A DNA stretch of 24,919 nt from an uncultured Eubacteriales bacterium (GCA_900551415.1 URWB01000021.1:1-24919); one strand, 5' to 3'. Shown: positions 13,270 to 21,549, numbered from the stretch's first letter. The notes: a model not told the origin generated them from the sequence alone. Translations and numbers: made by a program.

Positions 13270-13309
13270 TCGTCCATAATGCTCTTATCAGGAGGAAAAT
13301 TATGGACGA
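13270..13309 (+). promoter_or_regulatory. Hairpin burying the spoIIR start codon
   Basis: TCGTCCATAAT (13270-13280) is the exact reverse complement of 13299-13309. The 18-nt loop holds the GGAGG ribosome binding site (13291-13295), and the ATG (13302-13304) is inside the stem. On the minus strand the same stem is followed by ATTTTTTC, so it could alternatively stop leftward transcription. Confidence 0.6.
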
Positions 13310-14114
13310 AAAAAAACAAAACAAAACCGGAATCATGATTCTTTTGGCGATGGTCGCCGCGATGGGATTTTTGGCGGCGACCGAGGGATGGCTGCGCGTC
13401 AGCGAATGCGGAGAGGTGCTGCCGGGCGAGCTGCCGCCTTCAGCGGTAGAGGAAACCGGTGATTGGGATACAGGATCCGTCAACGAATATCCGGGCATTA
13501 TCCGCTTCCATGTCATCGCGAACAGTGACAAGCAAGAGGATCAGCAAATCAAGTACATGGTACGCGATGAGGTATTTCGTAAACTGGAGAACGCGCTGAC
13601 GCGCAAACTGCTGCAGGAAGAAGCGCGCGTCAGCGCGGAAGCCTCTGAGCCGGCAGCGAAAAAAGAAAGCGCGGCACAGGACGCGGAAGCTGTTTTTCTG
13701 CAAGGGAAGAGGGTGCGAAGACAGGACTCGGAGGCCGGAAGCGCGAGGCTGGGTAGCGTGGCACAGGCCGAAATCAGCCGCGCGTATATCAGAGAGCATC
13801 TGCCGGAAATTGAGTCCTGGGCGCGGGAATGTCTGCGCGCGAGCGGGTGCGCCTATACGGCAAGTGCGCGATACGGCGTCTGCGCGATTCCGGCCAAAAA
13901 CTATGATGACCTCTATTTCCCCGCAGGGAATTATGAGGCGCTGACGATTACGATCGGAGAGGGTGCCGGACAAAACTGGTGGTGTGTCGTATTCCCGCCG
14001 CTGTGTATGGTGGACGCGGCGGATTCTGCTTATCGAGATTCCTTCCACATTGACGCGCAGGGACGTTTGGTGCTCAAATCCAAAATTCGAGAGCTGCTGG
14101 ATCGGGCATCGTGA
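13302..14114 (+). CDS. spoIIR: Stage II sporulation protein R
   Basis: SpoIIR is made in the forespore and secreted into the intermembrane space, where it triggers SpoIIGA to process pro-sigma-E in the mother cell. The 270-residue product has an N-terminal membrane/signal segment (about 10-26). The family motif IRFHVIANSDKQEDQQIKYMVRDEV lies at about 67-91, and the strongly conserved C-terminal part at about 205-240: PAGNYEALTITIGEGAGQNWWCVVFPPLC. The chain is longer than usual because of an Ala/Glu/Lys-rich insert at about 104-155, between the first conserved block and the helix IREHLPEIESWARECL. GGAGG is correctly placed, but both it and the ATG fall in a strong hairpin. No clear sigma-F promoter was identified, though a GTATA element is present at 13252. 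Identification is secure. Confidence 0.94.
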   Translation: MDEKKQNKTGIMILLAMVAAMGFLAATEGWLRVSECGEVLPGELPPSAVEETGDWDTGSVNEYPGIIRFHVIANSDKQEDQQIKYMVRDEVFRKLENALTRKLLQEEARVSAEASEPAAKKESAAQDAEAVFLQGKRVRRQDSEAGSARLGSVAQAEISRAYIREHLPEIESWARECLRASGCAYTASARYGVCAIPAKNYDDLYFPAGNYEALTITIGEGAGQNWWCVVFPPLCMVDAADSAYRDSFHIDAQGRLVLKSKIRELLDRAS

Positions 14115-14162
14115 TTTTGGAACGATCGTTGAGCGATATTTCCTGCCGAATAAAATGAAAAG

Positions 14163-14188
14163 GCTCAGCAAAGGATGCTGAGCTTTTT
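14163..14188. terminator. Bidirectional terminator between spoIIR and htrA
   Basis: GCTCAGCA (14163-14170) pairs exactly with TGCTGAGC (14176-14183) around five bases. TTTTT follows on the plus strand. On the minus strand the stem is followed by CTTTTCATTTTATT. It serves both convergent genes. Confidence 0.85.
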
Positions 14189-14219
14189 CGGTTATATTAA
14201 AAATTGTAGGAGAAGCGAA

Positions 14220-15500
14220 TTAGTTTTTGTCGGAAGCTTTGGTGCTGTCCTTTGTGTTTTGTTTCTGCTGAATTTTGGCGGAGTCCTCGAGCTGAACGTC
14301 AACCTTGAGAATATCGCCGCCGCGCACGATGGTAAAAGTTACGGTATCGCCGACCTTATGCTTTTGGATTTCCTTAATCAGCGTGGCGGAATCAGTCACC
14401 TTGACATCATCGATATAGTAGACCATGTCGCCTTGCTGCAGACCCGCCTTTTTGGCGTTGTCCCCGGTTACGCCCATGATATAGACGCCGGTGATGGAAA
14501 CACCGTACTGCATCGCGGTACTGCTGTCGGTCAGATCCTGGATCTGGATGCCGGCAGCGGGACGTCCTTCCACATAACCATTTTTGATCAGCGATTTCGC
14601 GACGCTTTCAACCTTGTCAACCGGAATGGCGAAGCCGAGACCTTCGACATCGGAGCCGGAGGATTTCGCGACGACCAGACCGATCAGATCGCCGTACTGG
14701 TCAAAGAGTCCGCCGCCGGAGTTGCCCGGATTGATGGAGGCGCTGGTCTGAATCAAGGTCATGGATTTGCCGTCAATCGTAATTTCGCGTTCCAACGCGC
14801 TGATGATGCCGTCGGTTGCCGTACCGGAAAGCGTCCCGAGCGGGTTGCCGATGGCAACTGCCAAGCTGCCGACGGAGACCTGATCCATGCTGCCCATGCT
14901 GACCGGAGTCAAACCTGTTTCGTCAATCTTGATGACGGCGACATCGGTTTGCGCGTCGGTCGCGACGAGTGTCGCGGGATAGGACTTGCCGTTGTATAGG
15001 GTGACCTGAATGCTGCTTGCGCCGTCAATCACATGGTTGTTGGTAATGATATAGCCGTCCTCGCTGTAGATGACGCCGCTGCCCGCGCCCTGCGTAACAT
15101 ATTGACGCAGCCAGGTGTCTGTGGCGACGGACTCGGTTTCAATCGCGACGACGGAATTTTCGTTTTTTGCGACGATTTCCTCAATCGAGAGCTCACTGCC
15201 TGTCGCCTTGGCCAAATTGTAGTACGTTGTGTGTACGGATTTGTCTACGGAGGTGCCGCCAAAATTGCTGATTGCCAACGCGTAAGCGCCGGCGCCGATC
15301 GCGGCGGAGATTACCATGCAGACCACCAACATCAACGCAAAAAACTTTTTCGTAACATAAGGTGTGGTGTTCTTTTCTTTTTTTATTCTCTGCGGCGCTT
15401 CGGCTCGGTCTGTATAAACATTCTGCCGCGACGTTGTTTCTTCCCCGTCAAAAGACTCTGTATGGGGTCTTTCTGTTTCAAATTTATCCCAATCATCCAT
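14220..15500 (-). CDS. Membrane-anchored HtrA/DegP-like serine protease with PDZ domain
   Basis: HtrA proteases degrade or refold damaged proteins at the outer face of the membrane. The 426-residue product has a charged cytoplasmic N-terminus of about 52 residues and one membrane helix (about 53-77). The trypsin-like domain carries the catalytic triad His156 (TNNHV), Asp186 (TDVAVI) and Ser261 (GNSGGGL). A C-terminal PDZ domain at about 320-410 has AAGIQIQDLT, KKAGLQQGDMVYYIDDVKV and HKVGDTVTFTIVRGG. The tail is Lys/Gln-rich. The start at 15500 is preferred: GAGGGA at 15512-15507 is six bases upstream and the sequence then begins MDDWDKFE; the frame extends 18 codons further without a better site. 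It is monocistronic, facing away from the phosphohexomutase gene. Confidence 0.93.
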   Translation of the reverse strand: MDDWDKFETERPHTESFDGEETTSRQNVYTDRAEAPQRIKKEKNTTPYVTKKFFALMLVVCMVISAAIGAGAYALAISNFGGTSVDKSVHTTYYNLAKATGSELSIEEIVAKNENSVVAIETESVATDTWLRQYVTQGAGSGVIYSEDGYIITNNHVIDGASSIQVTLYNGKSYPATLVATDAQTDVAVIKIDETGLTPVSMGSMDQVSVGSLAVAIGNPLGTLSGTATDGIISALEREITIDGKSMTLIQTSASINPGNSGGGLFDQYGDLIGLVVAKSSGSDVEGLGFAIPVDKVESVAKSLIKNGYVEGRPAAGIQIQDLTDSSTAMQYGVSITGVYIMGVTGDNAKKAGLQQGDMVYYIDDVKVTDSATLIKEIQKHKVGDTVTFTIVRGGDILKVDVQLEDSAKIQQKQNTKDSTKASDKN

Positions 15501-15540
15501 CACGAATCCCTCGCTTTCTGTTTTTCTTTTTGATACCCAA

Positions 15541-15546
15541 ATTATA
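15541..15546 (-). promoter_or_regulatory. Probable -10 box of the htrA-like gene
   Basis: A perfect TATAAT on the minus strand, about 40 bases ahead of the start codon. No good -35 lies 16-18 bases upstream; a TTTACA occurs about 22 bases away. CssR-type sites were not recognised. Confidence 0.35.
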
Positions 15547-15588
15547 ATCAGCATTTGTGTTTTTTCTGTGTAAAAAACATGTGAAATA

Positions 15589-15597
15589 TGATAAAAT
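15589..15597 (+). promoter_or_regulatory. Extended -10 candidate for the phosphohexomutase operon
   Basis: TGATAAAAT at 15589-15597 is an extended -10 with no clear -35 box. Use of it would give a leader of about 150 nt carrying the branched RNA structure at 15632-15704. Confidence 0.35.
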
Positions 15598-15631
15598 ATC
15601 TGTGAAGCATTTCTTCGCCATGCGCAGCGGC

Positions 15632-15704
15632 TGTCCCGTTTTGTCCGCGCGCAGCGGCAAGCCGGCTGCCCCGATAACGGTCAGGCGCGGCGGAGCGCGG
15701 GACA
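15632..15704 (+). other. Branched RNA structure in the 5' leader of the phosphohexomutase gene
   Basis: Closing stem TGTCCCG (15632-15638) with CGGGACA (15698-15704). A second stem CCGCGC (15645-15650) pairs with GCGCGG (15685-15690). Inside it lie two hairpins: GCAGCGG/CCGGCTGC (15651-15669, one bulge) and CCG-ATAA-CGG (15671-15680). This makes a compact multi-branched fold of 73 nt. It matches no riboswitch I know, and no T-run follows it, so it is not a terminator. Confidence 0.45.
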
Positions 15705-15754
15705 TAGAATAAAAAAGAAGGATAACGGATAAAGACAGATAAGATAAAGATAGT

Positions 15755-17542
15755 ATGGAACAGTATTTACAGGAATATGCGCGTTGGCAAAAACAGGAAC
15801 TGCCGGAGGATCTGGCGGCGGAGCTGGCCCTTGCGCGAAAGGATGAAGGCGAGCTGCAGGACCGTTTTTGCCGCGTCATGCGATTCGGCACCTCGGGACT
15901 GCGCGGCAAGATGGGGGTTGGGACAAACCGCATCAACTCCATCATACTCAGTAAGGCGACGAGAGCGATCAGCCGCTATCTTACGGAACGTTATGAGAGT
16001 CCCGCGATGGTAATCGGCTATGACACAAGGCACAACTCACGGGAATATGCGGACGGTATCGCGCAGGAGTTCGCGCGGAGCGGGATCCGCTGCTATCTCT
16101 TCGCAGAGCCGACACCGGTTCCGGTCGTATCGTTCGCGATACGGCAGCTCGGGCTGAATGGCGGCGTTATGATCACCGCAAGTCACAATACCAAAGAATA
16201 TAACGGCTACAAGGTTTACGACCATTTTGGAAACCAAATTGATGACCGCAAGGCGGCGTTGATTGAACAATATATGGAAGCAGAACCAACCTTTTGGGAA
16301 GGTGTGCCAAAGGACTTGACAGAGGCGCAAAAAGAGGGTACGATATCTTTTTTGGAAGAAGATATTAAGGAAGCATACCTCGCGGCGCTGCAGAGAGAAA
16401 CTTTGTGGTGGAATGAGGACATTGAGCACTGCAAAAAAGCGCTCGGGGACTTGCGTATCTGCTATACTCCGCTGAACGGAAGCGGTCGTGATTATGTGCT
16501 CGCCGCGCTGGAACGCGTCGGTGTGCGCGAGATTTTGCGCGTCGAGAGTCAGGACGCGCCGAATGGAGACTTCCCAACCTGCCCGTCTCCGAATCCGGAA
16601 TATCCGGAAACCTTCGCGGAAGCTCTGCGGACAGCAGACAGCGCGGCAGAGCGAGAAGATCGAGAAAATCATGGAAACGAAGTTTTGCCGCAAGAGACGA
16701 AGACCGCCTCCGCGGGCTCCGCAAAGGACGCGCGAAGATGGCCGGACCTGCTTTTAGCGACAGATCCGGACAGTGATCGTCTCGGCGTGATGGTACGTCA
16801 TGAGGGAGCTTATAGGCATTTGAGCGGCAATCAGGTAGGCGAGCTCCTGTTTGATTACGTTTGCCGCGTGTATGCGGCGGGCGTCCGCGGCAGGAAGCTG
16901 GACAAAAACAAGGTCATGATGAAAAGCATCGTCAGTTCACCTTTGACGGAGGATATCGCCGGACGTTACGGCGTGCGCGTCAAAAATGTTTTTACGGGCT
17001 TTAAGAATATCGCCGCGCAGATAGAACGTCTCAACCGGCAGGAAGAGGCAGGCGCGTTTCTCTTTGGGTTTGAGGAAAGTCTCGGCTATCTGTATGGAGA
17101 TTACACACGCGACAAAGACGGCGTGATGGCGGCACAGCTGGTCTGTCTGGCAGCCGCGGAGGCACGCGAGCAGGACAAGACGCTTATAGACCGTCTGCGG
17201 GAAATTTATGAAGACTATGGCTATCTGGCGACAAGAAACGTTTCGGTCTACTATCAAAAGGAACAGGGCCGGCAAAAGACGCGCCGCATCATGGAGGGCC
17301 TGTTCGCGGACGGATTGAAACCGGACGGCTTCGCGATTAAAAAAGAGCTTTGTTACCGGAATCCGCCGTTTTACTGCGCAGACCTCGTCGATGCCACAAG
17401 GATCATTGTCAGGCCTTCCGGCACTGAGCCGAAACTGAAGACATATATTTTTTGCAGAGGAAAAAGTGAGCAGGAGGCAGAGGACGCCGCGGAGGCGATC
17501 TGCCGCCGCATGCGGAATAAATGGGAGGAAGAGTATGAGTAA
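15755..17542 (+). CDS. Alpha-D-phosphohexomutase (phosphoglucomutase/phosphomannomutase)
   Basis: This enzyme interconverts hexose 1- and 6-phosphates, feeding UDP-glucose and cell-envelope sugar synthesis. The 595-residue product has all four domains' signatures: RFGTSGLRGKMGVG at about 43-56, the catalytic phosphoserine Ser143 in TASHN, the metal loop DPDSDR at 337-342, the sugar-binding GFEESLGY, and the C-terminal phosphate-binding RPSGTEPK. It matches the long PgcA-like forms of Firmicutes. An extra acidic segment of roughly 30 residues (about 297-328, rich in Glu, Asn and Ala) precedes the metal loop. No good ribosome binding site lies within 15 bases of the ATG, only AAGATAAAGATA, while upstream sequence is highly structured. 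It overlaps hslO by 8 bp. Substrate choice (glucose or mannose) cannot be decided. Confidence 0.92.
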   Translation: MEQYLQEYARWQKQELPEDLAAELALARKDEGELQDRFCRVMRFGTSGLRGKMGVGTNRINSIILSKATRAISRYLTERYESPAMVIGYDTRHNSREYADGIAQEFARSGIRCYLFAEPTPVPVVSFAIRQLGLNGGVMITASHNTKEYNGYKVYDHFGNQIDDRKAALIEQYMEAEPTFWEGVPKDLTEAQKEGTISFLEEDIKEAYLAALQRETLWWNEDIEHCKKALGDLRICYTPLNGSGRDYVLAALERVGVREILRVESQDAPNGDFPTCPSPNPEYPETFAEALRTADSAAEREDRENHGNEVLPQETKTASAGSAKDARRWPDLLLATDPDSDRLGVMVRHEGAYRHLSGNQVGELLFDYVCRVYAAGVRGRKLDKNKVMMKSIVSSPLTEDIAGRYGVRVKNVFTGFKNIAAQIERLNRQEEAGAFLFGFEESLGYLYGDYTRDKDGVMAAQLVCLAAAEAREQDKTLIDRLREIYEDYGYLATRNVSVYYQKEQGRQKTRRIMEGLFADGLKPDGFAIKKELCYRNPPFYCADLVDATRIIVRPSGTEPKLKTYIFCRGKSEQEAEDAAEAICRRMRNKWEEEYE

Positions 17543-18479
17543 AGTCTTAATCGGAATGGACCACAGCGGATCCTTTCGTGTATATCTCGCGGTTACGACA
17601 AATCTGGTCGAGGAAGCCAGAACGATTCACAATACAACGCCACTGGCGACAGCCGGCTTGGGCCGCGTTCTGACGGGCGCCGGAATGATGGGGCTGCTTT
17701 TAAAGAATAAAAGCGATAAGCTGACGCTTCTGTTCAAGGGAGACGGACCGGCAAAGCAGATTTTGGCGACGGCAACCGGAGCGGGAGAGGTCAAGGGTTA
17801 TATCGCGAATCCGGATGTGGAGCTGCCGCTGACCGAGGCAGGCAAGCTCGATGTCGGCGGTTCACTGGGGATCGGTGAACTGACGGTCATAAAGGATCTG
17901 GGACTCAAGGAGCCTTATGTCGGTACGATCGCGTTGGTCTCCGGAGAGATCGCGGAGGATTTGACCGCCTATTATTTCATATCGGAGCAGCAAAATACAG
18001 CGATTTCCCTGGGTGTCAAGATCGATACGGATTATAGCGTACTGGCCGCCGGCGGCATGATGATTCAGATGCTGCCGGACGCGCAGGAGAGCGCTATTGA
18101 CGCGCTGGAGAAGATGCTTGCGTCACTGCCGCCGATCACAACGCTGGTGGAACGGGCAGAAGCCTGCGGCGGCGAGAACACGCCGCAGGAAACGGTGCTG
18201 GAACGTATGCTGCAGGAAATTTTTGCGGATATGCCGGAGGAGTACCGGGTCAGAACGCTCGAATCGCGTGACCTGCGCTGGCATTGCGACTGTTCGGAGG
18301 ATCGCCTTGAAAAAATCCTGATGACGATCGGTGAAAAAGATTTAACGGAGATCATCGAGGAGGACGAAGGGGCAGAGTTAGTCTGCCAGTTCTGCTGCAA
18401 GAAGTATTATTTTGACAAGGAACATTTACAGAGAATTTTAGCGGAAATGAAAAAAAAGAAAGACGACATCGCCGATTAG
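17535..18479 (+). CDS. hslO: Redox-regulated chaperone Hsp33
   Basis: Hsp33 is a cytosolic holdase switched on by oxidation: zinc release and disulfide formation unfold its C-terminal domain. The 314-residue product has the N-terminal core beginning MSKVLIGMDHSGSFRVYLAVTTNLVEEARTIHNTTPLATAGLGRVLTGA. The zinc switch is complete: Cys251-x-Cys253 (HCDCS) and Cys284-x-x-Cys287 (CQFC), 30 residues apart, with an extra Cys288. The ATG at 17535 is set by GGGAGG at 17523-17528; the longer frame from 17466 runs inside the preceding gene. The 8-bp overlap with the phosphohexomutase gene implies translational coupling. Identification is secure. The pairing with a sugar mutase has no obvious functional logic. 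Confidence 0.96.
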   Translation: MSKVLIGMDHSGSFRVYLAVTTNLVEEARTIHNTTPLATAGLGRVLTGAGMMGLLLKNKSDKLTLLFKGDGPAKQILATATGAGEVKGYIANPDVELPLTEAGKLDVGGSLGIGELTVIKDLGLKEPYVGTIALVSGEIAEDLTAYYFISEQQNTAISLGVKIDTDYSVLAAGGMMIQMLPDAQESAIDALEKMLASLPPITTLVERAEACGGENTPQETVLERMLQEIFADMPEEYRVRTLESRDLRWHCDCSEDRLEKILMTIGEKDLTEIIEEDEGAELVCQFCCKKYYFDKEHLQRILAEMKKKKDDIAD

Positions 18480-18563
18480 GTTTTAGAACCGGACTTTCTT
18501 AATATTTCGGAAACATCGCAAGCGATATTTCCTATATAAATAACAACGCGCGGAGGCAACACA

Positions 18564-19616
18564 GTGGAAAATCAAAAAAAACGAATTGGCATCATCTTTG
18601 GCGGCAGATCGGGAGAGCATGAGGTCTCTCTGCTCTCCGCGGCTTCGGTGATCCGGGTGCTCAATACCGAAAAATACGAGCCGGTCTATATCGGTATTAC
18701 AAAGGAGGGCGCGTGGAAACGGTACCGCGGAGACGCGGAAAGCGTAGAAAACGGCACATGGCTCGCAACGGCGGAGTCTATCAATCCCGGAGATTTGAAG
18801 CAGTATCTGGATTTTGCGCTGCCGATCGTGCACGGACCGTATTGCGAGGACGGCAAGCTGCAGGGATTTTTGGAAACGATGGATATTCCGTACGGCGGCT
18901 GCGGCGTGCTGGCCTCGGCGGTCGCGATGGATAAGCAGGTGGCGAGACAGGTTTTCCTGCATGCAGGTCTGCCGATGTGCAAACACGTTTTCCTGACAAA
19001 GGCCGAATGGCAGGACGAGCGGGAAACAGTGCTTGCGCGCGTCGAGCAGGAGCTTGGGTATCCGAATTTTGTCAAGCCGGCGAATCTTGGCTCCAGTGTG
19101 GGTATCAGCAAGGCGAAAAACAGAGAGGCGCTGGTGGAGGCACTTACGCTCGCGCTCAGCTTTGACAGCCGTGTTATCGTAGAGGAGTTTATCGATTGCA
19201 GAGAACTGGAGACCGGAATCTTAGGCAACGATTATCCGGCCGCGGCGGAGGTGGGTGAAATTCTGTCTTCCTCGGAGTTTTACGATTACGAGGCAAAGTA
19301 TACGGACGGCGCGTCCCGCGTTTGTATTCCGGCGGAGATCACGGCGGAGGATCGCGAGGAGATCCGCATGATGGCAGTCAAGGCATGCAAGGCCATCGGC
19401 GGCGAGGGCTACTGCCGCGTGGACTTTTTTAAGGACCGCAAGACCGGCAAACTCTATCTGAATGAAATTAACACGATTCCGGGATTTACGAAATACAGCA
19501 TGTTCCCGCTTTTGTGGGAGGCAGCTGGAGTGAACTATCCGCAAATCGTAGAAAGGATTATAGAACTGGGGTATGAAAGATATTACGCTAAAAATCACCG
19601 GGAAGCAATGCTATGA
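18564..19616 (+). CDS. ddl: D-alanine--D-alanine ligase
   Basis: Ddl makes the D-Ala-D-Ala dipeptide for peptidoglycan precursors from two D-Ala and ATP in the cytoplasm. The 350-residue product is an ATP-grasp ligase. It has the N-terminal IGIIFGGRSGEHEVSLLSAASV, the GSSVGISKAKN loop, FYDYEAKYTDG around the active site, and NEINTIPGFTKYSMFP near the C-terminus holding metal-binding residues. The intact DYEAKY segment and general pattern fit a D-Ala-D-Ala rather than a vancomycin-type D-Ala-D-Lac enzyme. The start is GTG at 18564, with GGAGG at 18552-18556 seven bases ahead. A hairpin around 18509-18532 stands in the 84-bp gap after hslO. The end overlaps the next gene by 44 bp. Confidence 0.95.
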   Translation: MENQKKRIGIIFGGRSGEHEVSLLSAASVIRVLNTEKYEPVYIGITKEGAWKRYRGDAESVENGTWLATAESINPGDLKQYLDFALPIVHGPYCEDGKLQGFLETMDIPYGGCGVLASAVAMDKQVARQVFLHAGLPMCKHVFLTKAEWQDERETVLARVEQELGYPNFVKPANLGSSVGISKAKNREALVEALTLALSFDSRVIVEEFIDCRELETGILGNDYPAAAEVGEILSSSEFYDYEAKYTDGASRVCIPAEITAEDREEIRMMAVKACKAIGGEGYCRVDFFKDRKTGKLYLNEINTIPGFTKYSMFPLLWEAAGVNYPQIVERIIELGYERYYAKNHREAML

Positions 19617-19998
19617 CAATCATGAAGAGGAACAGATGGAGTTCGTGACAGACGGGAAGCTTTATGTCAGAGGGGGCGCGATTTATATCGTCTATGACGA
19701 AAGCGATGTTTCCGGACTGTCCGGCTGTAAGACCACGCTCAAGGTCAGCGGAGATTCCCTTAAGATGCGCAGAATCGGAGGCGGAGGTCCGCAGACCGAG
19801 TTGTATTTTGAAAAGGGCAAACGCATCAGCAGCCTGTACGAAACCCCATACGGACCGATGGAGCTGGAGGTGCTGACGCGCAGCGTTATCAATCGTCTGG
19901 ACACCGCGGAGTATCGCGGCAATGTGGACATTGAGTACCATGTCAGCCTGTCCGGCATGGCAGAAAGCAAGAACCGATTAACGATCGATATTCAATAA
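19573..19998 (+). CDS. DUF1934 family protein
   Basis: A 141-residue protein of the DUF1934 family, small beta-barrel (calycin-like) proteins whose function is unknown. The pattern fits throughout: MKDITLKITGKQ, then VTDGKLYVRGGAIYIVYDESDVSGLSGCKTTLKVSGDSLKMRRIGGGGPQTELYFEKGKRISSLYETPYGPMELEVLTRSV, and a final strand pair NVDIEYHVSLSGMAESKNRLTIDI. The alternating strands and the YxTPYG-like turn are characteristic. The ATG at 19573 is favoured because the family begins exactly there, although it lies 44 bp inside ddl with only a weak GGGG upstream. The deep overlap suggests tight coupling to ddl translation. By location a role near cell-wall synthesis is possible but unproven. Confidence 0.85.
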   Translation: MKDITLKITGKQCYDNHEEEQMEFVTDGKLYVRGGAIYIVYDESDVSGLSGCKTTLKVSGDSLKMRRIGGGGPQTELYFEKGKRISSLYETPYGPMELEVLTRSVINRLDTAEYRGNVDIEYHVSLSGMAESKNRLTIDIQ

Positions 19999-20037
19999 AA
20001 ACGAGAAAAAGCAAAAAACGAGGAGCAGAAGGTAAAA

Positions 20038-21549
20038 ATGAGAGAAATAGGTTTTGACGCGGACAAGTATATCGAAGAACAGTCCAAATATATTTTGGAA
20101 AGAATCAAGGCGGGCAATGGGAAGCGGCTGTATTTAGAGTTTGGCGGCAAGCTGGTGCATGACAAGCACGCGATGCGCGTACTGCCCGGTTTTGACGAAA
20201 ACGCGAAGGTCAAACTGCTGCAGCGCATGAAGGATCAGGCGGAGATCATCATCTGCGTTTATTCCGGCGATATCATCAACAGCAAGACCCGTCAGGATTT
20301 CGGTATCACCTACGACTTGGAGGTCTTGCGTCTGATCGATATTTTTCGCAAGCATGATTTGAAGATCAACAGTGTCGTTGTAACCAGATACGAGGACGCT
20401 CCCGCAGTCAATCGCTTTATCAATAAACTGGAGCGCAGAGATATCAAAACCTACAAACACTGCTTCACGAAGGGCTATCCGACGGATGTCGAAACCATCG
20501 TCAGCGAAGAAGGCTACGGGGCCAACCCTTATATCGAGGTAACGAAGCCGTTGATCGTCGTAACCGGACCGGGAGGCGGCAGCGGCAAGCTGGCGACCAG
20601 CCTTTCGCAGCTCTATCACGAATATAAGCGCGGAACCAAGGCCAGATACGCGAAGTTCGAGACCTTCCCGATTTGGAATCTTCCGCTCAAACATCCGGTC
20701 AATATCGCCTACGAGGCCGCAACCGCGGATCTGCGCGATGTCAATATGATTGACTCCTTCCATTTGGAGGCTTACGGAGAGATGGCAGTCAACTATAACC
20801 GCGATTTGGAGGTTTTTCCGGTGGTGAAACGAATCATTGAAAAGATCACCGGAGAGTCGGAATATCAATCTCCGACGGACATGGGCGTCAATCGGGCCGG
20901 CTTTTGCATTACCAATGACGAGATTGTTCGCGAGGCAGCCAGACAGGAGATCATCCGCCGCTTTATGATCGCGAAATGCGACTATAAGAAGGGTAAGATT
21001 TCCGAGGCGGTGCTGGAGCGTTCTGAACTCCTGATGAAGGAGGTCGGCGCCGGAGAGGAGGACCGTAAGGTTGTGATTCCGGCGCGCGAATATGCGGAAT
21101 ATAAGCGCAATTGCGATAAAAAATATGTCAATGTCGTCGTAATGGCTATCGAGATGCCGGACGGCAGCATCGTAACCGGACGCAGCAGCCGCCGCATGGT
21201 CGCCGCGGGCGCGGCGGTGCTGAACGCGATTAAAAAGCTCGCCGGAATTCCGGACGATCTGTACATGATCGCGCCGAACGTATTCAGCAGTATTCAGAGC
21301 ATCAAGGGCGATATTCTGCACTATGACCGGACAAGTCTCAATCTGGAAGAAATTCTGACAGCGCTGACCATATCTGCGGAGAACAATTCCTGCGCGGCGA
21401 AGGCGATTAAAATGCTCGAAAAGCTCAACGGCTGCAAGGCGCATTGTACGGCGATTCTCAGCGAACGGGATGAACAGGTGCTCAGGAGCATGGGCATTGA
21501 CGTGACCTGTGATCCGGAATATCTGACTACAAACTTATACTTATCGTAA
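20038..21549 (+). CDS. DUF1846 (UPF0371) family protein
   Basis: A 503-residue protein of the DUF1846/UPF0371 family, common in anaerobic Firmicutes and Actinobacteria; no activity is established that I know of. It begins REIGFDADKYIEEQSKYILERI, followed by GKRLYLEFGGKLVHDKHAMRVLPGFDENAK. It has a glycine-rich loop GPGGGSGKLATSLSQLYHE at about residues 180-198 that resembles a nucleotide-binding P-loop. Other blocks are KFETFPIWNLPLKHPVNIAYEAATADL, SPTDMGVNRAGFCITND and GRSSRRMVAAGAAVLNAIKKLAGIPD. Length and motifs match the family over the whole chain. AGAAGG lies about six bases before the ATG. It follows the DUF1934 gene by 39 bp in the same direction, so it may be part of the ddl unit. 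Confidence 0.93.
   Translation: MREIGFDADKYIEEQSKYILERIKAGNGKRLYLEFGGKLVHDKHAMRVLPGFDENAKVKLLQRMKDQAEIIICVYSGDIINSKTRQDFGITYDLEVLRLIDIFRKHDLKINSVVVTRYEDAPAVNRFINKLERRDIKTYKHCFTKGYPTDVETIVSEEGYGANPYIEVTKPLIVVTGPGGGSGKLATSLSQLYHEYKRGTKARYAKFETFPIWNLPLKHPVNIAYEAATADLRDVNMIDSFHLEAYGEMAVNYNRDLEVFPVVKRIIEKITGESEYQSPTDMGVNRAGFCITNDEIVREAARQEIIRRFMIAKCDYKKGKISEAVLERSELLMKEVGAGEEDRKVVIPAREYAEYKRNCDKKYVNVVVMAIEMPDGSIVTGRSSRRMVAAGAAVLNAIKKLAGIPDDLYMIAPNVFSSIQSIKGDILHYDRTSLNLEEILTALTISAENNSCAAKAIKMLEKLNGCKAHCTAILSERDEQVLRSMGIDVTCDPEYLTTNLYLS

Noticed and set aside
13214..13301. Sigma-F promoter for spoIIR
   Set aside because: A GTATA at 13252 could serve as a -35 element, but the expected GGnnAnAnT does not follow at the right distance, so no call was made.
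14175..14999. 274-codon open frame on the plus strand opposite the htrA-like gene
   Set aside because: Antisense shadow of a clearly recognised protease; no ribosome binding site and no family-like protein sequence. GC-biased codons leave the opposite strand open.
18509..18532. Hairpin GGAAA-CATCGC/GCGAT-ATTTCC as terminator of hslO
   Set aside because: Contains a mismatch, has a very short loop and no T-run; recorded only as a structure ahead of ddl.
20134..21444. 436-codon minus-strand frame opposite the DUF1846 gene
   Set aside because: Translation is rich in Arg and His with no recognisable motif; the plus-strand gene matches its family over the full length.
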